The position numbers and the translations under genes were made by a program. Source: Parabacteroides sp. AD58 (GTDB lineage Bacteria; Bacteroidota; Bacteroidia; Bacteroidales; Tannerellaceae). Taken from it: DNA of 64,000 nucleotides. How positions within the stretch are numbered: the stretch's first letter is position 1; every line of letters starts with the position of its first letter. The notes below the pieces were generated by a model. The model had not been told where the DNA came from. It searched no databases and saw only the letters and a program-made list of their open reading frames with translations. Of the stretch, positions 19,598 through 34,387 are shown in pieces. Where the stretch lies: assembly GCF_023744375.2 (NCBI RefSeq), contig NZ_CP146284.1, forward strand, positions 248,001-312,000. Direction: 5' to 3'.

Positions 19598-20800
19598 TCA
19601 ATCTACGCGCATCAGGTGATAATAGGCCGGTTTGATCTTTTCTTCCGCTTCCTGGTAAAGGCGGTTTATGGCTTCCACATCCAGCCCTTTTTCTTCCCAT
19701 TCAGCCTGGTGGTGGGCAAACAGATCATAGATTTCGTTCCATACGGGCGTTAATGTTTGAATGTAACCTGTGCCTTGGGCATTCCAAAGTTCAGACCAGT
19801 GAATGTATTTCTGTCCGTTGCCCCGATGGATGGGATAGGCCTGTGTTTTCAGCAGGGTAGCAAAGTAACACAAAGGAGCTGTTTTGAATTGCGGACTATA
19901 CAACACCAGTTCCGGCTGTTGTTCACCTAGCTTCACCCAAAGAGGCAAAGCAATGGCTGTAGGCGGATAACCCAATTCGGTCCACATCGTTGTCAGTTCC
20001 GGATTCATTCCTTTCTTTACCCCTTGAATCACGATTGAAGCCGTACTCTCAAACCGGGGAATCAAATCCTGTTCGAGTTGCCATTCCGTGTTCTTTTCTT
20101 CTTTCAAGTCTTTACGGAACAAGCTGTGATAAAAAGAATGTGAGACTTCCTGGAAGATCGATCGCGGTGTCAGTCCTTGCGGATAGATGTCGGCAAAAAT
20201 CTTTTTAGCACTCTCATAACGGATATAACCATAGCCTTCGTCCTTTCTGCCTTCAAACGAGAAATTCGTATAGACAAGATAACCGTCAGGCGCCAGATTC
20301 GGATCGTTTACATCCTTTTTATAGTACTTCGTATTGTTGGTCTCATAATAAGCTGCCCCGCCAAAAGCATCGATGATACCGAAATTGGCTTCGACCCGCA
20401 TCGGACGGGATAGCGTATCGAGGAAATGCTCGAAGTCCTGTTGGTTCTTGCATATTTCCAAAGCACGGCGCATCAGGCGGCCTTCGTGATCCATTTCCTG
20501 TACATCATCGTCTTTCAGATTAAAGGATGCTGTATTCATGATGGCAAATCCGGCTTCATTAACGCCTGTCCAGATATCATAGTCGGTCGAATCACTGTTA
20601 ACCAGCCCCAGGAAATTATATTTTTCTCCCTTTTCAAACGTAATATGATTATAGCGTGTCCCGGTATCGCGGTGCTTCCACATCAGCGGACGGCCGTCGG
20701 GTGTCGCTTTTCCGGAAACAATCACCGAAGTACAGGCACTACCAGATTCGTGTAGTAGAAAACAACTTAAAAGAATGCTTACAAGCAAAAGTGATTTCAT
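19598..20800 (-). CDS. Secreted Ntn-hydrolase, C45/acyl-CoA:6-APA acyltransferase-like
   Basis: 400 aa with a signal peptide (LLLVSILLSCFLLHESGSA) that, if cleaved after Ala22, exposes Cys23 as N-terminal nucleophile (CTSVIVSGKATPDGRPLMWK). The following HRDTG, GVNEAGFAIMNT and ANFGIIDAFGGAAYYETNN segments are typical of N-terminal-nucleophile amidohydrolases related to peptidase C45 and choloylglycine hydrolase. The substrate is unknown; amide hydrolysis in the periplasm is the likely role. Confidence 0.72.
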   Translation of the reverse strand: MKSLLLVSILLSCFLLHESGSACTSVIVSGKATPDGRPLMWKHRDTGTRYNHITFEKGEKYNFLGLVNSDSTDYDIWTGVNEAGFAIMNTASFNLKDDDVQEMDHEGRLMRRALEICKNQQDFEHFLDTLSRPMRVEANFGIIDAFGGAAYYETNNTKYYKKDVNDPNLAPDGYLVYTNFSFEGRKDEGYGYIRYESAKKIFADIYPQGLTPRSIFQEVSHSFYHSLFRKDLKEEKNTEWQLEQDLIPRFESTASIVIQGVKKGMNPELTTMWTELGYPPTAIALPLWVKLGEQQPELVLYSPQFKTAPLCYFATLLKTQAYPIHRGNGQKYIHWSELWNAQGTGYIQTLTPVWNEIYDLFAHHQAEWEEKGLDVEAINRLYQEAEEKIKPAYYHLMRVD

Positions 20801-20936
20801 TTGATGATATATTGGTTATTCGGCAAAAGTAAGGAGTTTATTTGAATTTTGAAAAGGGAAGGCATATTCCTCTTCTTTTCATTCCGGCACCAGGAAGAAA
20901 GCAGAAAGAGATAAATAGGGTTGGGGAATATAAAAA

Positions 20937-20966
20937 ATCTCCAGTTTCAGGACAGAAACCGGAGAT
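20937..20966 (-). terminator. Terminator of the ATP synthase operon
   Basis: ATCTCC-A-GTTTC at 20937-20948 pairs with GAAAC-C-GGAGAT at 20955-20966, followed on the minus strand by six T residues. It is 28 bp past the atpG stop. Confidence 0.8.
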
Positions 20967-20993
20967 CTTTGTATTGGAAAAGGCAATCGCCAA

Positions 20994-21866
20994 TCAGGCA
21001 TGACTGGCACCGCCCATGATGTCGAGCAATTCGTTGGTAATGGCCTGCTGACGGGTCTTGTTGTACTGCAATGTAAGCTGACGAATCAGTTCATTGGCGT
21101 TGTCGTTGGCCGTTTGCATAGCCATCATACGAGCCGCATGTTCGGAAGTGGTCGTATCAAGCAAAGTTGTATAAATTTGCAGATCCAACATCTTCGGGAA
21201 CAATAATTGCTGCAAGGTATAAACCGAAGGTTCCAGAATATAATCGGTAACATACGATGTATTATCAGCTTGCTTCGTCTCTTCCTGGATAGACAGTGGA
21301 AGATATATTTTATGCGTCAAAATTTGCTGTACCATGTTTTTGAAGTGATGGTATAACAAGTCTATCTGATCTACCTGCTTGCTGACATATAACTCTCGTA
21401 ACTGTGCCGCTAATTTGCCTGCCTTTTCATATTCCAGATTATCGGCGATGGCAACAAATTCATCATGATATTCATACCCGGCCTTTTGCAGCTCTTTGGC
21501 TATTTTTTTACCCACCGGATAGAATTCGATATGAATCTGCTTGGCTTTATACGACTGGATTAATTCTTCTAACGACTTCCATACATTGGCGTTGAAACTA
21601 CCGCACAAGCCCGTGTTGGAAGAACAAACCACAATGGCTACGTTCTTAACCTCACGCCGGACTGTATAAGGTGAATCGAATTCTTGTTCGGCGGCCAGCA
21701 GACTTTGCAGAATATCCGTCAGCTGCTCAGCGTAAGCCAGTGTCCGTTCGGTTGCAGCTTGCGTATGATGCAGTTTGGCTGAAGCTACCATTTTCATGGC
21801 AGCTGTAATCTTCTGCGTACTCTGGATCGAATTAATCCGATTTTTAATCTCTTTCAATGAGGCCAT
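20994..21866 (-). CDS. atpG: ATP synthase gamma subunit
   Basis: 290-aa central rotor shaft of F1. Seen: the N-terminal ASLKEIKNRINSIQSTQKIT and the C-terminal AARMMAMQTANDNANELI, both diagnostic. It is the last gene of the operon, 9 bp after atpA and just before a terminator. Confidence 0.96.
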   Translation of the reverse strand: MASLKEIKNRINSIQSTQKITAAMKMVASAKLHHTQAATERTLAYAEQLTDILQSLLAAEQEFDSPYTVRREVKNVAIVVCSSNTGLCGSFNANVWKSLEELIQSYKAKQIHIEFYPVGKKIAKELQKAGYEYHDEFVAIADNLEYEKAGKLAAQLRELYVSKQVDQIDLLYHHFKNMVQQILTHKIYLPLSIQEETKQADNTSYVTDYILEPSVYTLQQLLFPKMLDLQIYTTLLDTTTSEHAARMMAMQTANDNANELIRQLTLQYNKTRQQAITNELLDIMGGASHA

Positions 21867-21875
21867 AGTCGTCTG

Positions 21876-23462
21876 TTATTTTTTATAAGAAGCTGCTATT
21901 TGTTTGGCAGTTTCTTCCAGTATCGTTGTAATTTCATCATTGATTGTACCTTTCTTCAGTACATCCAGTACGTCACGTTGATGGTTTACCTGCAGTGACT
22001 CTAAGAATGAATTCTCAAACTCATGTACTTTATTCAACGGTACATCACGCAACAGTCCTTTTGTCGCGCAGTATAAGATGGCAATCTGCTTCTCAACAGG
22101 CATCGGGCTGTATTGAGGCTGAATCAACAGCTGGGTATTCTTCTGTCCCTTATCGATAGTAAAGGCAGTAACTGGGTCCATTTCTCCACCGAACTTGGCA
22201 AATGATTCCAGTTCACGGAACTGAGCCTGGTCAATCTTTAACGTACCAGCTACTTTCTTCATCGCCTTCAACTGGGCATTACCACCTACACGAGAAACGG
22301 AAATACCTACGTTGATAGCCGGACGGTTACCTTGGTTGAAAAGGTTTGTCTCCAAGAAAATCTGACCATCGGTAATAGAAATCACATTAGTCGGAATGTA
22401 GGCAGAGACATCACCGGCCTGAGTCTCGATAATAGGAAGTGCAGTTAATGAACCACCACCTTTTACACGAGATTTCATGCTGTCAGGCAGATCATTCATC
22501 TGGCATGCCACTTCCTGCTGGTTGATGATACGGGCTGCACGTTCCAGCAAACGGGAGTGCAGATAGAAGATATCACCCGGGTAAGCTTCACGTCCGGAAG
22601 GACGGCGCAAGATCAGAGATACTTCACGATAGGCAACAGCCTGCTTTGACAAGTCATCATATACAACCAAAGCATGACGGCCGCTGTCGCGGAAATATTC
22701 ACCGATAGCAGCACCGGCAAAAGGAGCAAAATACTGCATGGCAGCCGGATCGGACGCAGTTGCACTAACAACGACTGTATAATCCATAGCTCCCTTTTCC
22801 TGTAGTGTATTTACAAGGGCAGCAACGGTAGAACCTTTCTGACCGATAGCTACGTAAATACAATATACCGGATTCCCGGCTTCATAAGCAGCCCGTTGGT
22901 TGATGATTGTATCAATGGCAATCGCCGTCTTTCCTGTCTGACGGTCGCCGATGATCAACTCACGCTGGCCACGTCCGATAGGAATCATGGCATCGATAGC
23001 CTTGATACCTGTCTGCAACGGTTCATTTACCGGCTGGCGGAAGATTACTCCCGGCGCCTTTCTTTCCAGCGGCATCTCGCAGGTTTCACCGGTAATTTCT
23101 CCTTTTCCGTCGATCGGATTTCCTAACGGATCAATTACACGGCCTATTAAGTTCTCATTTACATTGATAGAAGCAATTCGGCCTGTACGTGTAACGGTAT
23201 CACCTTCCTTAATCAGATCGGTAGGACCTAACAGTACGGCACCGACGTTGTCTTCTTCCAAATTCATGACGATGGCTTCCATACCATTGTCAAAGCGGAG
23301 CAATTCATTGGCTTCAGCGTTGTCCAGTCCGTAGATACGAACTACACCATCGCTCACCTGCAATACGGTACCCACTTCTTCCAGCTTGATACTCGTATTG
23401 ATTCCTTCCAGTTCTTTCCGAAGGATATCTGAAACTTCGCTGATTTTTATCTGGTCTGTCAT
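21876..23462 (-). CDS. atpA: ATP synthase alpha subunit
   Basis: 528-aa non-catalytic nucleotide-binding F1 subunit. Seen: Walker [29 protein letters not shown] with the family's [12 protein letters not shown] loop, and the [11 protein letters not shown] segment. It lies 10 bp after atpH. Confidence 0.97.
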   Translation of the reverse strand: MTDQIKISEVSDILRKELEGINTSIKLEEVGTVLQVSDGVVRIYGLDNAEANELLRFDNGMEAIVMNLEEDNVGAVLLGPTDLIKEGDTVTRTGRIASINVNENLIGRVIDPLGNPIDGKGEITGETCEMPLERKAPGVIFRQPVNEPLQTGIKAIDAMIPIGRGQRELIIGDRQTGKTAIAIDTIINQRAAYEAGNPVYCIYVAIGQKGSTVAALVNTLQEKGAMDYTVVVSATASDPAAMQYFAPFAGAAIGEYFRDSGRHALVVYDDLSKQAVAYREVSLILRRPSGREAYPGDIFYLHSRLLERAARIINQQEVACQMNDLPDSMKSRVKGGGSLTALPIIETQAGDVSAYIPTNVISITDGQIFLETNLFNQGNRPAINVGISVSRVGGNAQLKAMKKVAGTLKIDQAQFRELESFAKFGGEMDPVTAFTIDKGQKNTQLLIQPQYSPMPVEKQIAILYCATKGLLRDVPLNKVHEFENSFLESLQVNHQRDVLDVLKKGTINDEITTILEETAKQIAASYKK

Positions 23463-23472
23463 ATTTTCAGTT

Positions 23473-24015
23473 TTATTTTCTTTGCAGTAACTGCTCGCGG
23501 ATATGCTTCAACTGAGATGCATAGCTGGCATCCAGACGATAATTCCCGATTTGCAAGCAGAAACCTCCAATTAGTTCAGGTTTAACTTCTCCGGAAAACT
23601 CGATTGTATCACCGGTTTCCTGGTGAAGTCTCTCAATTAAATGCTTTTGCGTACTTTCCTGAATGGGCGACGCAGAGCTGAATCGAATTCGAGTAATTTT
23701 CTTTTCCTTCCGGTACAGATAAATATAAATGTATGTCATGAAAGGCAAACAGCTTTCACGTTTATGGTTCAAAACCATACGAATGAAGCGTTTGTATAAG
23801 TCACAAACTTCTATTCCTCCAGCATTAATCAACAACTTTTCTTTATCTGCAACCGAGACAATAGGATTTTGCAAGGTCTCTTTAAGTTCCGGAAAGAGCA
23901 GGAAACTCTCTTTTAGCATTTTCATATCGTCATATACACGTGTTTCTTCTTTCTTCTCCATTGCCAGAGAAAAAAGGGCTCGTGCATATCTGGATGAAAT
24001 AGTTCCTAAATCCAT
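23473..24015 (-). CDS. atpH: ATP synthase delta subunit
   Basis: 180-aa peripheral-stalk subunit linking F1 to the b subunit. Seen: the N-terminal [18 protein letters not shown], and the C-terminal [20 protein letters not shown] typical of the OSCP/delta family. It starts 3 bp after atpF ends. Confidence 0.92.
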   Translation of the reverse strand: MDLGTISSRYARALFSLAMEKKEETRVYDDMKMLKESFLLFPELKETLQNPIVSVADKEKLLINAGGIEVCDLYKRFIRMVLNHKRESCLPFMTYIYIYLYRKEKKITRIRFSSASPIQESTQKHLIERLHQETGDTIEFSGEVKPELIGGFCLQIGNYRLDASYASQLKHIREQLLQRK

Positions 24016-24018
24016 ACC

Positions 24019-24519
24019 TTACGATTTATTGAATGACATTTCATCAAGCATCTTATTGATGATCTCTTCCTGGCTGTTGTCCCGGCTGATTTTCTCTTTC
24101 ATCACTTTTTCAGCAATGGAAATGGAAAGATCGGTAATTTCCTTACGGACTTCACGGATAGCTTTTTCTTTTTCTTCACGAATCTGACGTGTTGCCTCTT
24201 CCATTTGTCTGTTAGTCTCTGCAGCCGCTTTCTGGTGAGCTTCTTCAATGATATGCTCTTTTTCTTTCAAAGCCTCTTTTAGAATGGCATTCTGTTTTTC
24301 CTTCGCTTCCGATATGATTCTTTCTCCTTCTTCTTTGATGTTTGTCAGCTGTTCATTGGCTTTACGGGCCGTATTCAGTGATTCCTCGATAAAGGCTTTC
24401 CGGTCTTCAATCGCTTTTACGATAACCGGAAAACCATATTTGGAAAGAATGATCAAAACAATACCGAACGAAAGAATCATCCAGAACAGAAGTCCTGAAT
24501 CCGGTGTTAGTAATGACAT
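24019..24519 (-). CDS. atpF: ATP synthase b subunit
   Basis: 166-aa peripheral stalk. Seen: one N-terminal transmembrane segment (LLFWMILSFGIVLIILSKYG), then a long charged helix (KEALKEKEHIIEEAHQKAAA) that dimerises as a coiled coil and ends near delta. Confidence 0.93.
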   Translation of the reverse strand: MSLLTPDSGLLFWMILSFGIVLIILSKYGFPVIVKAIEDRKAFIEESLNTARKANEQLTNIKEEGERIISEAKEKQNAILKEALKEKEHIIEEAHQKAAAETNRQMEEATRQIREEKEKAIREVRKEITDLSISIAEKVMKEKISRDNSQEEIINKMLDEMSFNKS

Positions 24520-24538
24520 ATTCTACTATACTTTTGGC

Positions 24539-24883
<345 letters not shown>

Positions 24884-25927
24884 TTAGTCTTCTACACGCG
24901 CCAGTCCGATATAGCAGGCTGATAGAAGAGTAAAGATATAGGCTTGTAAACAAGCCACAAACAATTCAAGGCAATTCATGAAAATACAGAATGCCACAGA
25001 TACGATTGTCATGCCTAAATTAATTATAACTCCCATTGAAGCTGTAATAAAAATCAGGCAGGTTAAAGCCAAGATAATCGTATGTCCTGCCATGATGTTG
25101 GCAAACAAACGGATCATCAATGCAAATGGTTTGGTAAACACGCCAAAGAATTCTACAAATGGCATGATAGGTAACGGACATTTCAGGTAAATAGGAGTAT
25201 TAGGCCAGAAAATGTCTTTCCAATATCCTTTTGTAGCAAACAGGTTGACCGCAATGAATGTGCATACAGCCAATACCATCGTAATGGTAATATTACCTGT
25301 CAGATTGGCTCCTCCGGGGAATATAGGAATAATTCCTAACAGATTATTGATCAATATAAAGAAGAATACTGTCAGCAGATAAGGAGAAAAGAACCGGTAA
25401 GACGCACCTGCATTCTTTTTGATGACATCTTCATATATATAATTAATAACCATTTCCATACAGCCTGTCAATCCGCCGGGTGCCTCGCTTGGGTGTTTCT
25501 TGTACCATTGGGCGGTCTTCAATATTAACAATGATAATATTGTGCAGCTTAGAAGCAAGCCCCACACATTTTTTGTCATTGAAATATCAATCGGACGAAC
25601 CACTTCTCCTGAAGGCAGCGTTTCTATTACCTTACCTGTGTAGTCGCCTGTTTGTGCAATAGAAAAACCCTGGTAGCTTTTTCCATCCTGCAAACGAGAT
25701 GAAAGAAAAACATGCCAACCGTTTTCTTCGCCTTTGACGATGATAGGTAATGGAATAGAAATTTCATGTTCTCCCCATTCTGTAATATGCCATGTATAGG
25801 CATCCTGAATATGAGAGAATACAATGTTCTGCACATCAACTTGCCCTTCTGCTTTCAACTGGAAACTTACCAGCAGGATACAGAAGCAAAGCAAGCTTTT
25901 CAGATATTTACGGATTTTTCTGTTCAT
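24884..25927 (-). CDS. atpB: ATP synthase a subunit
   Basis: 347-aa membrane stator. Seen: a signal-like N terminus (SLLCFCILLVSFQLKAEGQ) and a periplasmic domain of over 100 residues before the first core helix, a Bacteroidota trait. The essential Arg lies in FALMIRLFANIMAGH. The last 20 bp of the upstream small membrane protein gene overlap its start. Confidence 0.95.
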   Translation of the reverse strand: MNRKIRKYLKSLLCFCILLVSFQLKAEGQVDVQNIVFSHIQDAYTWHITEWGEHEISIPLPIIVKGEENGWHVFLSSRLQDGKSYQGFSIAQTGDYTGKVIETLPSGEVVRPIDISMTKNVWGLLLSCTILSLLILKTAQWYKKHPSEAPGGLTGCMEMVINYIYEDVIKKNAGASYRFFSPYLLTVFFFILINNLLGIIPIFPGGANLTGNITITMVLAVCTFIAVNLFATKGYWKDIFWPNTPIYLKCPLPIMPFVEFFGVFTKPFALMIRLFANIMAGHTIILALTCLIFITASMGVIINLGMTIVSVAFCIFMNCLELFVACLQAYIFTLLSACYIGLARVED

Positions 25928-26336
25928 CTTTTTCCCTTTTTTCTCTTTTCATTCTTTTCTTTTCATACAGGTAAATTGTGTATGTTTCCAAAGCAAGATA
26001 AATGAAGTAGAATAACATCAGTGTAAACCCAAACGCACGCAATTGAACTCCAATCCAATTGGCATACATCCATAGGAAAATGCAAGCCAGTAAAAATTTA
26101 CTGCAGCGAACGAGCATAAAGGTCGTTACAGAAACATCTCCATTCTTACGTTTTACTTTGTCGAGGAAATATACCATGGCCAGTGCAGTAAGCCAGTAAA
26201 AACAGGGTATCGAAGGATACCATTCGAAATAATGGTCTGGCCAAATAGTATAAAGAAGACCTCCTAATGTGACGCCGATGGCCACATAGATAAACGTAAT
26301 TAGACCGAAAAGTTTTATTTTTAATCTTCCACTCAT
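25908..26336 (-). CDS. Small membrane protein of the ATP synthase operon (AtpI-like position)
   Basis: 142 aa with four predicted membrane segments (IKLFGLITFIYVAIGVTLGG; FYWLTALAMVYFL; FLLACIFLWMYA; GFTLMLFYFIYLAL) and a Lys/Glu-rich C-terminal tail. It sits between atpC and atpB where other phyla carry AtpI, an assembly factor of the c-ring. Sequence likeness to AtpI is not clear, so the role is inferred from position. Confidence 0.75.
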   Translation of the reverse strand: MSGRLKIKLFGLITFIYVAIGVTLGGLLYTIWPDHYFEWYPSIPCFYWLTALAMVYFLDKVKRKNGDVSVTTFMLVRCSKFLLACIFLWMYANWIGVQLRAFGFTLMLFYFIYLALETYTIYLYEKKRMKREKREKDEQKNP

Positions 26337-26344
26337 GGTTTGAA

Positions 26345-26581
26345 TTATTTTTCTGCACAGACGGTCACTATGTCATTTTCGATCTTGACAAAGCCACTGT
26401 CTATGGGTTGTTCATATTCTTTCCCATTTACAAGATATCGAATAATCCCTTTCTGCAGTGCTGTTATTAAAGGAGCATGATGAGGCAATACATCAAAAGA
26501 ACCATTGATTCCAGGAAATGTAACCGACTCAGATTCTCCTTCAAATAAAACCTTTTCAGGGGTGATAATTCTAACTTTCAT
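26345..26581 (-). CDS. atpC: ATP synthase epsilon subunit
   Basis: 78 aa: only the N-terminal beta-sandwich of epsilon (VRIITPEKVLFEGESESVTF, then PGINGSFDVLPHHAPLITAL). The C-terminal helical hairpin that inhibits ATP hydrolysis in E. coli epsilon is absent, as in other Bacteroidota. It lies between atpD and the small membrane protein. Confidence 0.93.
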   Translation of the reverse strand: MKVRIITPEKVLFEGESESVTFPGINGSFDVLPHHAPLITALQKGIIRYLVNGKEYEQPIDSGFVKIENDIVTVCAEK

Positions 26582-26586
26582 TTTCG

Positions 26587-28531
<1,945 letters not shown>

Positions 28532-29371
28532 ATGAGTGTGGTTATTGGTATAGATGTTGGTGGCAGCACAACGAAAGTCGTAGGAATCCGTAATAAACAA
28601 ATATGTAACCCTCTGTTTGTTAGGGCAACAGATCCGGTGGCTTCATTGTTTGGAGCTTTGGGTAAATATTTATATGATAATGGCATGCCTTTAGAAAAAG
28701 TAGAGAAAATAATTCTTACAGGAGTAGGAAGTGCCTATATTACCCAACCGTTGTATGGATTGCCGACGGCGCGTGTTGACGAGTTTTTAGCAAATGGTTT
28801 GGGTGCTCAATATATGACTAATTTGGATAAGCTGATAGTTGTCAGTATGGGTACAGGAACTTCGTTTGTCAGAGTTGATGGAAATGATGTCCGTCATATA
28901 GGTGGTATTGGTATTGGTGGTGGAACAATCTTGGGATTGTCCCGTTTATTACTGAAGACACAGGATTTCAAGCAAATCATTGATTTGGCACAACAGGGAT
29001 CTATATCTTCTATTGATTTACAGATTCAGGATATTTGCAATCGTCCGCTGCCGGGTTTACCGTTGGATGCAACGGCTTCTATATTTGGAAAGGCTGCAGC
29101 GAATGCCGCTTTGGAAGATATTGCAGCCGGTATTGTTCATATGGTATTACAAAGTATAGGTCAGGCTGCTATCTTGTCTTCTTTAAATTCAGATGTAAAT
29201 GATTTTGTATTGATCGGTAATTTAACGCGTATGCCGCAATGCGCAGAGACATTCCCTAATCTGGAAAAGATGTTTGGTAAAAGATTTCTTATTCCCAAAT
29301 ATGCAGAATACCGGACAGCCATTGGAGCTGCTCTCTCTTACATTCGAAATCATACTTGTGATGATATATAA
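28532..29371 (+). CDS. coaW: Type II pantothenate kinase
   Basis: 279 aa of the acetate/sugar kinase-Hsp70 fold. Seen: phosphate-1 loop VIGIDVGGSTTKVVG, a central VSMGTGTSFVRVDG and HIGGIGIGGGTILGLSRLLL, and a C-terminal VLIGNLTRMPQ. These match staphylococcal/eukaryotic-like type II PanK, which phosphorylates pantothenate as the first step of CoA synthesis. Type II enzymes escape CoA feedback in known cases. Monocistronic by its promoter and terminator. Confidence 0.85.
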   Translation: MSVVIGIDVGGSTTKVVGIRNKQICNPLFVRATDPVASLFGALGKYLYDNGMPLEKVEKIILTGVGSAYITQPLYGLPTARVDEFLANGLGAQYMTNLDKLIVVSMGTGTSFVRVDGNDVRHIGGIGIGGGTILGLSRLLLKTQDFKQIIDLAQQGSISSIDLQIQDICNRPLPGLPLDATASIFGKAAANAALEDIAAGIVHMVLQSIGQAAILSSLNSDVNDFVLIGNLTRMPQCAETFPNLEKMFGKRFLIPKYAEYRTAIGAALSYIRNHTCDDI

Positions 29372-29382
29372 GAATTAATAAG

Positions 29383-29430
29383 CTCGCTTGCATCAATTCA
29401 TATTCGGAAAATTGAGCAAGCGAGTTTTAT
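29383..29430 (+). terminator. Terminator after pantothenate kinase gene
   Basis: CTCGCTTGC at 29383-29391 pairs with GCAAGCGAG at 29416-29424, followed by TTTTAT. It also lies just beyond the convergent DUF1080 gene and may serve both. Confidence 0.75.
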
Positions 29431-29449
29431 TAGAAATACAATGCTGATG

Positions 29450-30115
29450 TCAATCGAGTGTACGGATATCCATATTCCGGAACCATATTAAAGCATCACC
29501 ATGTTTACCTTGTAATCCGATATATCCTTTCGTTGGAAGTTCTGCAAATGGTTTTGGAAGCCAGCTTGGAATTTTGCTTCCGTCTGGATTGACTGTTCCT
29601 GATGTCCATTTACTCATATCCATTTCTGTAACTAATTCTCCATTGAGTTCTACTGTAATGTGCTGGCCTTCGCATTTGATACGCATGCGATTCCATTCAC
29701 CTGGACGTTTTACAACCCGGTCTCTTTTAGCAGGAAGATGCCCATAGATAGCAGCTGAACGGGCGTAAGGCTGATCATTTGCCCATTTTTCACAATAATC
29801 ATCTGCAATCTGTATTTCTACAGAGTTTGGTATCCAGTCATTGATGTCAGTGCAATATACTACGACACCACTGTTTGTCCCTACGTCTGTTTTAAATTCC
29901 AGATCCAGCTCGAAGTTTTCGTATTGTGTTTTTGTCCAAATGGATTCATCTTTGGTTGCAGATAAGACTCCGTCTTTCATGCTCCATACTTTAGGATCAT
30001 AAGTTGCGTCTTCCAGGTTGTTACCAAACAGAGGTTTCCATTTACCTTGTGTTTCTGCATTGGACGGCAGAAATGAGATACAGCATAGGCATGCTGCCAT
30101 TAAAAACTTTTTCAT
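29450..30115 (-). CDS. Secreted DUF1080 (3-keto-disaccharide hydrolase-type) protein
   Basis: 221 aa with a signal peptide (FLMAACLCCISFLPSNAETQ). The mature lectin-like domain fits DUF1080: WKPLFGNNLEDATYDPKVWS, NFELDLEFKTDVGTNSGVVV, EWNRMRIKCEGQHITVELNG, and the C-terminal GYIGLQGKHGDALIWFRNMD. Some family members cleave 3-keto-glycosides; others only bind sugar. It is on the same strand as the GH2 gene upstream but separated by a terminator-like hairpin. Confidence 0.82.
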   Translation of the reverse strand: MKKFLMAACLCCISFLPSNAETQGKWKPLFGNNLEDATYDPKVWSMKDGVLSATKDESIWTKTQYENFELDLEFKTDVGTNSGVVVYCTDINDWIPNSVEIQIADDYCEKWANDQPYARSAAIYGHLPAKRDRVVKRPGEWNRMRIKCEGQHITVELNGELVTEMDMSKWTSGTVNPDGSKIPSWLPKPFAELPTKGYIGLQGKHGDALIWFRNMDIRTLD

Positions 30116-30245
30116 AATGCTTTAATTGAAATTAGATTATATAAGTTGTTTCTACAATATGTTCAAATGTAAGAATTAATCTTAAATCTAAAGTGTCTAG
30201 CTGGGTATTATTTAACGTAATTAAAGGAAGAATAGAGAAAATATA

Positions 30246-30288
30246 AGCCGCAACCTGTATCTGGTATATCAGAGTACTGGTTGCGGCT
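30246..30288 (-). terminator. Terminator after the GH2 gene
   Basis: AGCCGCAACC at 30246-30255 pairs perfectly with GGTTGCGGCT at 30279-30288, 27 bp beyond the GH2 stop. Confidence 0.7.
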
Positions 30289-30314
30289 CTATAGATTGAA
30301 AAGATTTATTAGGG

Positions 30315-33718
<3,404 letters not shown>

Positions 33719-33738
33719 GTGTGTTAATAATACATAAG

Positions 33739-34296
33739 TTAACGAGCAGCGTAATAAGTATAATTCTGTGCTACTTCTTGGAAAGCAAGAACGCCAGCCT
33801 GACTTAATTCGACATTCATTTCCTGTCCATTGGGCAAGTACATGACAACATCGTTAGTTCCGTCAAATTTCAGCAGCTTATGTAATTCGCCATCTGATTT
33901 TACGCTCCAGCTTTCGTCTTGACTATTGTAAACCAAATCGACAGCCTGGCCTTCTTCACCCGCTTTTTCGATATGATAACCGTCAGCTTTGGTTTCAACA
34001 GTGTAAGTACCGTTTTCCGTTTCTACGTTTTTGATGCTTCCGGCATCAGCAACAGGTGAACTTCCTGACCAGAATTCAATTGAGTTGAGTATCAGAATAT
34101 CTGAAAGAATAGAAATTTCATAAACAGGAATGATATGAAATGCGATAAAAACAAGTTCGTTTACGAATTTGCTGTTGATGCTTTGATTCCAACTCAATAA
34201 TTTGTTCGTGAGTCCGAATGAGCCAATACAAGAAGTGAATGTTATGCTGCCTGCCAGGGTGGCAGCTACAGCTAATGTGAGACTTTTTTTCTTCAT
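33739..34296 (-). CDS. DUF3332 family lipoprotein
   Basis: 185 aa. Seen: a signal peptide with a lipobox-like end (AGSITFTSC, Cys at about 23), the family start CIGSFGLTNKLLSWNQSI, a hydrophobic segment at about 50-72, and a C-terminal beta-rich part ending EVAQNYTYYAAR. The family has no known function. Single gene with its own terminator. Confidence 0.75.
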   Translation of the reverse strand: MKKKSLTLAVAATLAGSITFTSCIGSFGLTNKLLSWNQSINSKFVNELVFIAFHIIPVYEISILSDILILNSIEFWSGSSPVADAGSIKNVETENGTYTVETKADGYHIEKAGEEGQAVDLVYNSQDESWSVKSDGELHKLLKFDGTNDVVMYLPNGQEMNVELSQAGVLAFQEVAQNYTYYAAR

Positions 34297-34355
34297 GATA
34301 TTACTAATTTAGAATGATAATCTGTTGCGAAGATAAAAAAAACTTTGAACTGTTG

Positions 34356-34363
34356 TATCTTTG
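34356..34363 (+). promoter_or_regulatory. -7 box of the ABC-F gene
   Basis: TATCTTTG fits TAnnTTTG, 25 bp before the ATG at 34388. It overlaps an upstream in-frame TTG at 34361, which rules that TTG out as the start. No clear -33 box. Confidence 0.6.
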
Positions 34364-34387
34364 CACACACATTTAAAGAAAATAATT

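Noticed and set aside
34361..34387. TTG start for the ABC-F protein
   Set aside because: The TTG is part of the -7 promoter box; the ATG at 34388 begins the conserved sequence.
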